Shown here: in pieces, positions 33,659-35,030 of the stretch
How positions within the stretch are numbered: position 1 is the stretch's first letter
How the letters are laid out: every line of letters begins with the position of its first letter
NCBI GenBank assembly: GCA_015493215.1
Contig: WGDP01000138.1
Coordinates: 1 to 35,030 of the forward strand
From: Bacteroidales bacterium
GTDB lineage: Bacteria > Bacteroidota > Bacteroidia > Bacteroidales > F082
DNA length: 35,030 nucleotides
Direction: 5' to 3'
Notes under the pieces: model-generated
Told to the model about the DNA's origin: nothing
Seen by the model: the letters and a program-made list of their open reading frames with translations, nothing else
Databases searched by the model: none
Made by a program: the position numbers and the translations under genes

Positions 33659-35030
33659 GGTTCAGTCGTTTAAAGTTGAGGTCTTGAAAATCATAACTAA
33701 AGTCGATATTAGGGGAGATGCCTTTCATTTTGATGCTTTTTGCTTCCCCCTCCTCATCAAGGCAGAATAAAGCAAATGCATCGGCTTCCATATCACGGTC
33801 AATCCATTTAATGGCAAAGGTGTTTGCATTGTAATAATACATTTTACCTGTCAGGCCTGAAATCCTGAAAGATCGAAACCAAAGATCACCCTCTTTTTGA
33901 TAGACCTCTATTTTACCTAGCCAGCTGTCCTTATAAATACCTGTATAACGACTTTTATCGATGGTTAATTTTTTATGCTCCTCAACCGTTTTCCAAACCT
34001 GTTTTGTAACCGAATCGCCTTTGCTTTGCTTGCGGTTAAAATATGCAGCATATTTGGTTACCAGGTGGTTATCGTTTAAGCCTAGGTAGCTGTCAACAAT
34101 GGTTTGCGTAACCGAAGCAAAAATACCGGCACCATCGTTGCTGGCATTGGTTAAAACCACCACACCAAGATTTATATCGGGTATCATTACCACTTTCGAC
34201 AACATTCCGGTAAGCCCTCCGGTATGCGAAACTTCCATTTTTCCCTGAACATCCTTTAAAAACCACCCGTAACCGTACCCGCTGAAATGGGTGTTATATC
34301 TTGGGCTTTTTCTGCTTTTTGTAACGGTATGCAGGCTCCACATGGCCTGATGACTTTTACCGGTGAAGAGTGTGTTTTTAAGACTGTCGCCATATTTTCC
34401 GCCATCCATTTGAACAATCATCCATTTAGATAAATCGTAAACCCCCGAATATATGGAAGCTGCTGCTCCGTTGATTTTGTTGTAATCGAATTGGGTAGGT
34501 GCAACTGCATGTGGAACACCGTTTTTAACAACATGCGGCTCGGCAACATTTTTTTTGTCGGATATTAACGAGTAGTAGCAATAGGTGTCATCCATTTGTA
34601 AGGGTAGAAGAATGTTTTTTTTAACAAATTCACGCCAGCTCATGCCGCTCACCCTTGCAACCACTTCACCGGCTACAATATAAAGCAGGTTGTCGTAATC
34701 AAATTTGGTGCGGAAGGGCGAAACGGGTTTAAAATACTGAAAGTTGACAAGGATATCATGGATTGTAAAATCGCCTCCTTTGGGAAACAGCATCAGGTCG
34801 CCGGCACCAAGACCAAGCCCACTGCGATGGGTCAGCAAATCGGCAATGGTAAAATTATCGGAAACATAACTGTTGTACATGGTAAATTCAGGGATGATGC
34901 TCCTTACCTTTGTTTGCCACGTTATTTTACCTTCGTCAACCAAAATTGCCAGCGCGGCAGCGGTAAATGCTTTGGTGTTGGAGGCAATGGCAAACTGAGT
35001 GTGTTCGTTAACAAAGCTGTTTTTATCGTC
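33651..35030 (-). CDS. Class C beta-lactamase-type serine hydrolase with DUF3471 tail (5' partial)
   Basis: The frame is open to the right edge of the window. A TTG at 34943 could be mistaken for a start, but the 29 codons before it contain the active-site motif FAIASNTKAFTAAALAIL with the catalytic S-N-T-K (SxxK). The second motif is YDN in FDYDNLLYIVAGEV and the third is HTGG in VSHTGGLTGMLSK. This is the penicillin-binding-protein/class C beta-lactamase fold used by many peptidases and esterases, not necessarily an antibiotic resistance enzyme. A C-terminal DUF3471-like domain follows (YTGIYKDSWLGKIEVYQKEG). The end overlaps the patatin gene by 8 bp. The signal peptide would be outside the window. 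Confidence 0.9.
   Translation of the reverse strand, partial: DDKNSFVNEHTQFAIASNTKAFTAAALAILVDEGKITWQTKVRSIIPEFTMYNSYVSDNFTIADLLTHRSGLGLGAGDLMLFPKGGDFTIHDILVNFQYFKPVSPFRTKFDYDNLLYIVAGEVVARVSGMSWREFVKKNILLPLQMDDTYCYYSLISDKKNVAEPHVVKNGVPHAVAPTQFDYNKINGAAASIYSGVYDLSKWMIVQMDGGKYGDSLKNTLFTGKSHQAMWSLHTVTKSRKSPRYNTHFSGYGYGWFLKDVQGKMEVSHTGGLTGMLSKVVMIPDINLGVVVLTNASNDGAGIFASVTQTIVDSYLGLNDNHLVTKYAAYFNRKQSKGDSVTKQVWKTVEEHKKLTIDKSRYTGIYKDSWLGKIEVYQKEGDLWFRSFRISGLTGKMYYYNANTFAIKWIDRDMEADAFALFCLDEEGEAKSIKMKGISPNIDFSYDFQDLNFKRLNHE

Noticed and set aside
1-35030. A complete diversity-generating retroelement in the window
   Set aside because: No reverse transcriptase, Avd-like protein or template repeat was found; only a variable-region-like tail is present.
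33651-35030. Antibiotic-resistance beta-lactamase
   Set aside because: The fold is shared by many peptidases and esterases. The DUF3471 tail and HTG third motif do not indicate resistance.

Overview
The window reads as a chromosomal segment of a member of the Bacteroidota, probably an anaerobic Bacteroidales/Marinilabiliales-type organism. The evidence is secreted proteins with type IX secretion (T9SS) C-terminal sorting domains, FISUMP (Fibrobacter succinogenes major paralogous) domains, TAnnTTTG-type -7 promoter elements, weak or absent Shine-Dalgarno sequences, and an Mbx/Ehr-like ion-pumping complex in place of a canonical complex I. I saw no rRNA, tRNA, CRISPR array, integrase or transposase.

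Layout. (1) 2-1685: the 3' part of a seven-helix membrane protein cut by the left edge, then a small hypothetical gene. (2) 1704-17388: a same-strand block of five secreted proteins, three of them giants of 1298-1617 aa. They are built from one shared set of modules: seven-fold propellers, a cohesin-like domain, PKD/Ig-like repeats, a paired GWN/GGF/IPG/GW domain, an NPY-type N-terminal domain and FISUMP C-type-lectin-like domains. One protein carries two different cysteine-peptidase-fold domains (CHAP and C39-like). Two carry recognisable T9SS tails. The extreme C-terminus of the first giant looks like a diversity-generating-retroelement (DGR) variable region, although no reverse transcriptase is in the window. 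(3) 17638-20333: a DUF3109 cysteine-cluster protein that may be translated from a leaderless mRNA, a convergent ArsR-type repressor, and adenine deaminase. (4) 20739-32790: a 13-gene same-strand cluster, probably one operon. It encodes a dihydroorotate-dehydrogenase-like flavoprotein lacking the usual catalytic cysteine, Mrp/Mnh-type antiporter subunits (E, F, G, a DUF4040 protein, an MbhE-MnhB fusion, C, D and a second large antiporter subunit), the NuoH/B/C/D-like module, and a fused polyferredoxin-GltD/NfnB-type FAD/NAD(P)H oxidoreductase. It ends in a strong bidirectional terminator. (5) 32864-35030, minus strand: a patatin-like phospholipase translationally coupled to a class-C beta-lactamase-type serine hydrolase that is cut by the right edge.

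How the genes work together. Region 4 most likely encodes a membrane complex that couples electron transfer between NAD(P)H and a low-potential carrier (probably ferredoxin) to Na+ or H+ transport. It is not a [NiFe] hydrogenase: both CxxC nickel-binding motifs of the large subunit have become C-x-P-E (C66-V-P-E69 and C361-A-P-E364). The NuoB-like subunit has also lost one of the tandem cysteines that hold the N2-type cluster. These paired changes, the fused NAD(P)H module and the active-site-altered flavoprotein at the head of the operon are the best candidates here for undescribed biochemistry. Region 2 looks like a cell-surface or extracellular adhesion/processing locus that evolves by shuffling domains between neighbouring genes.
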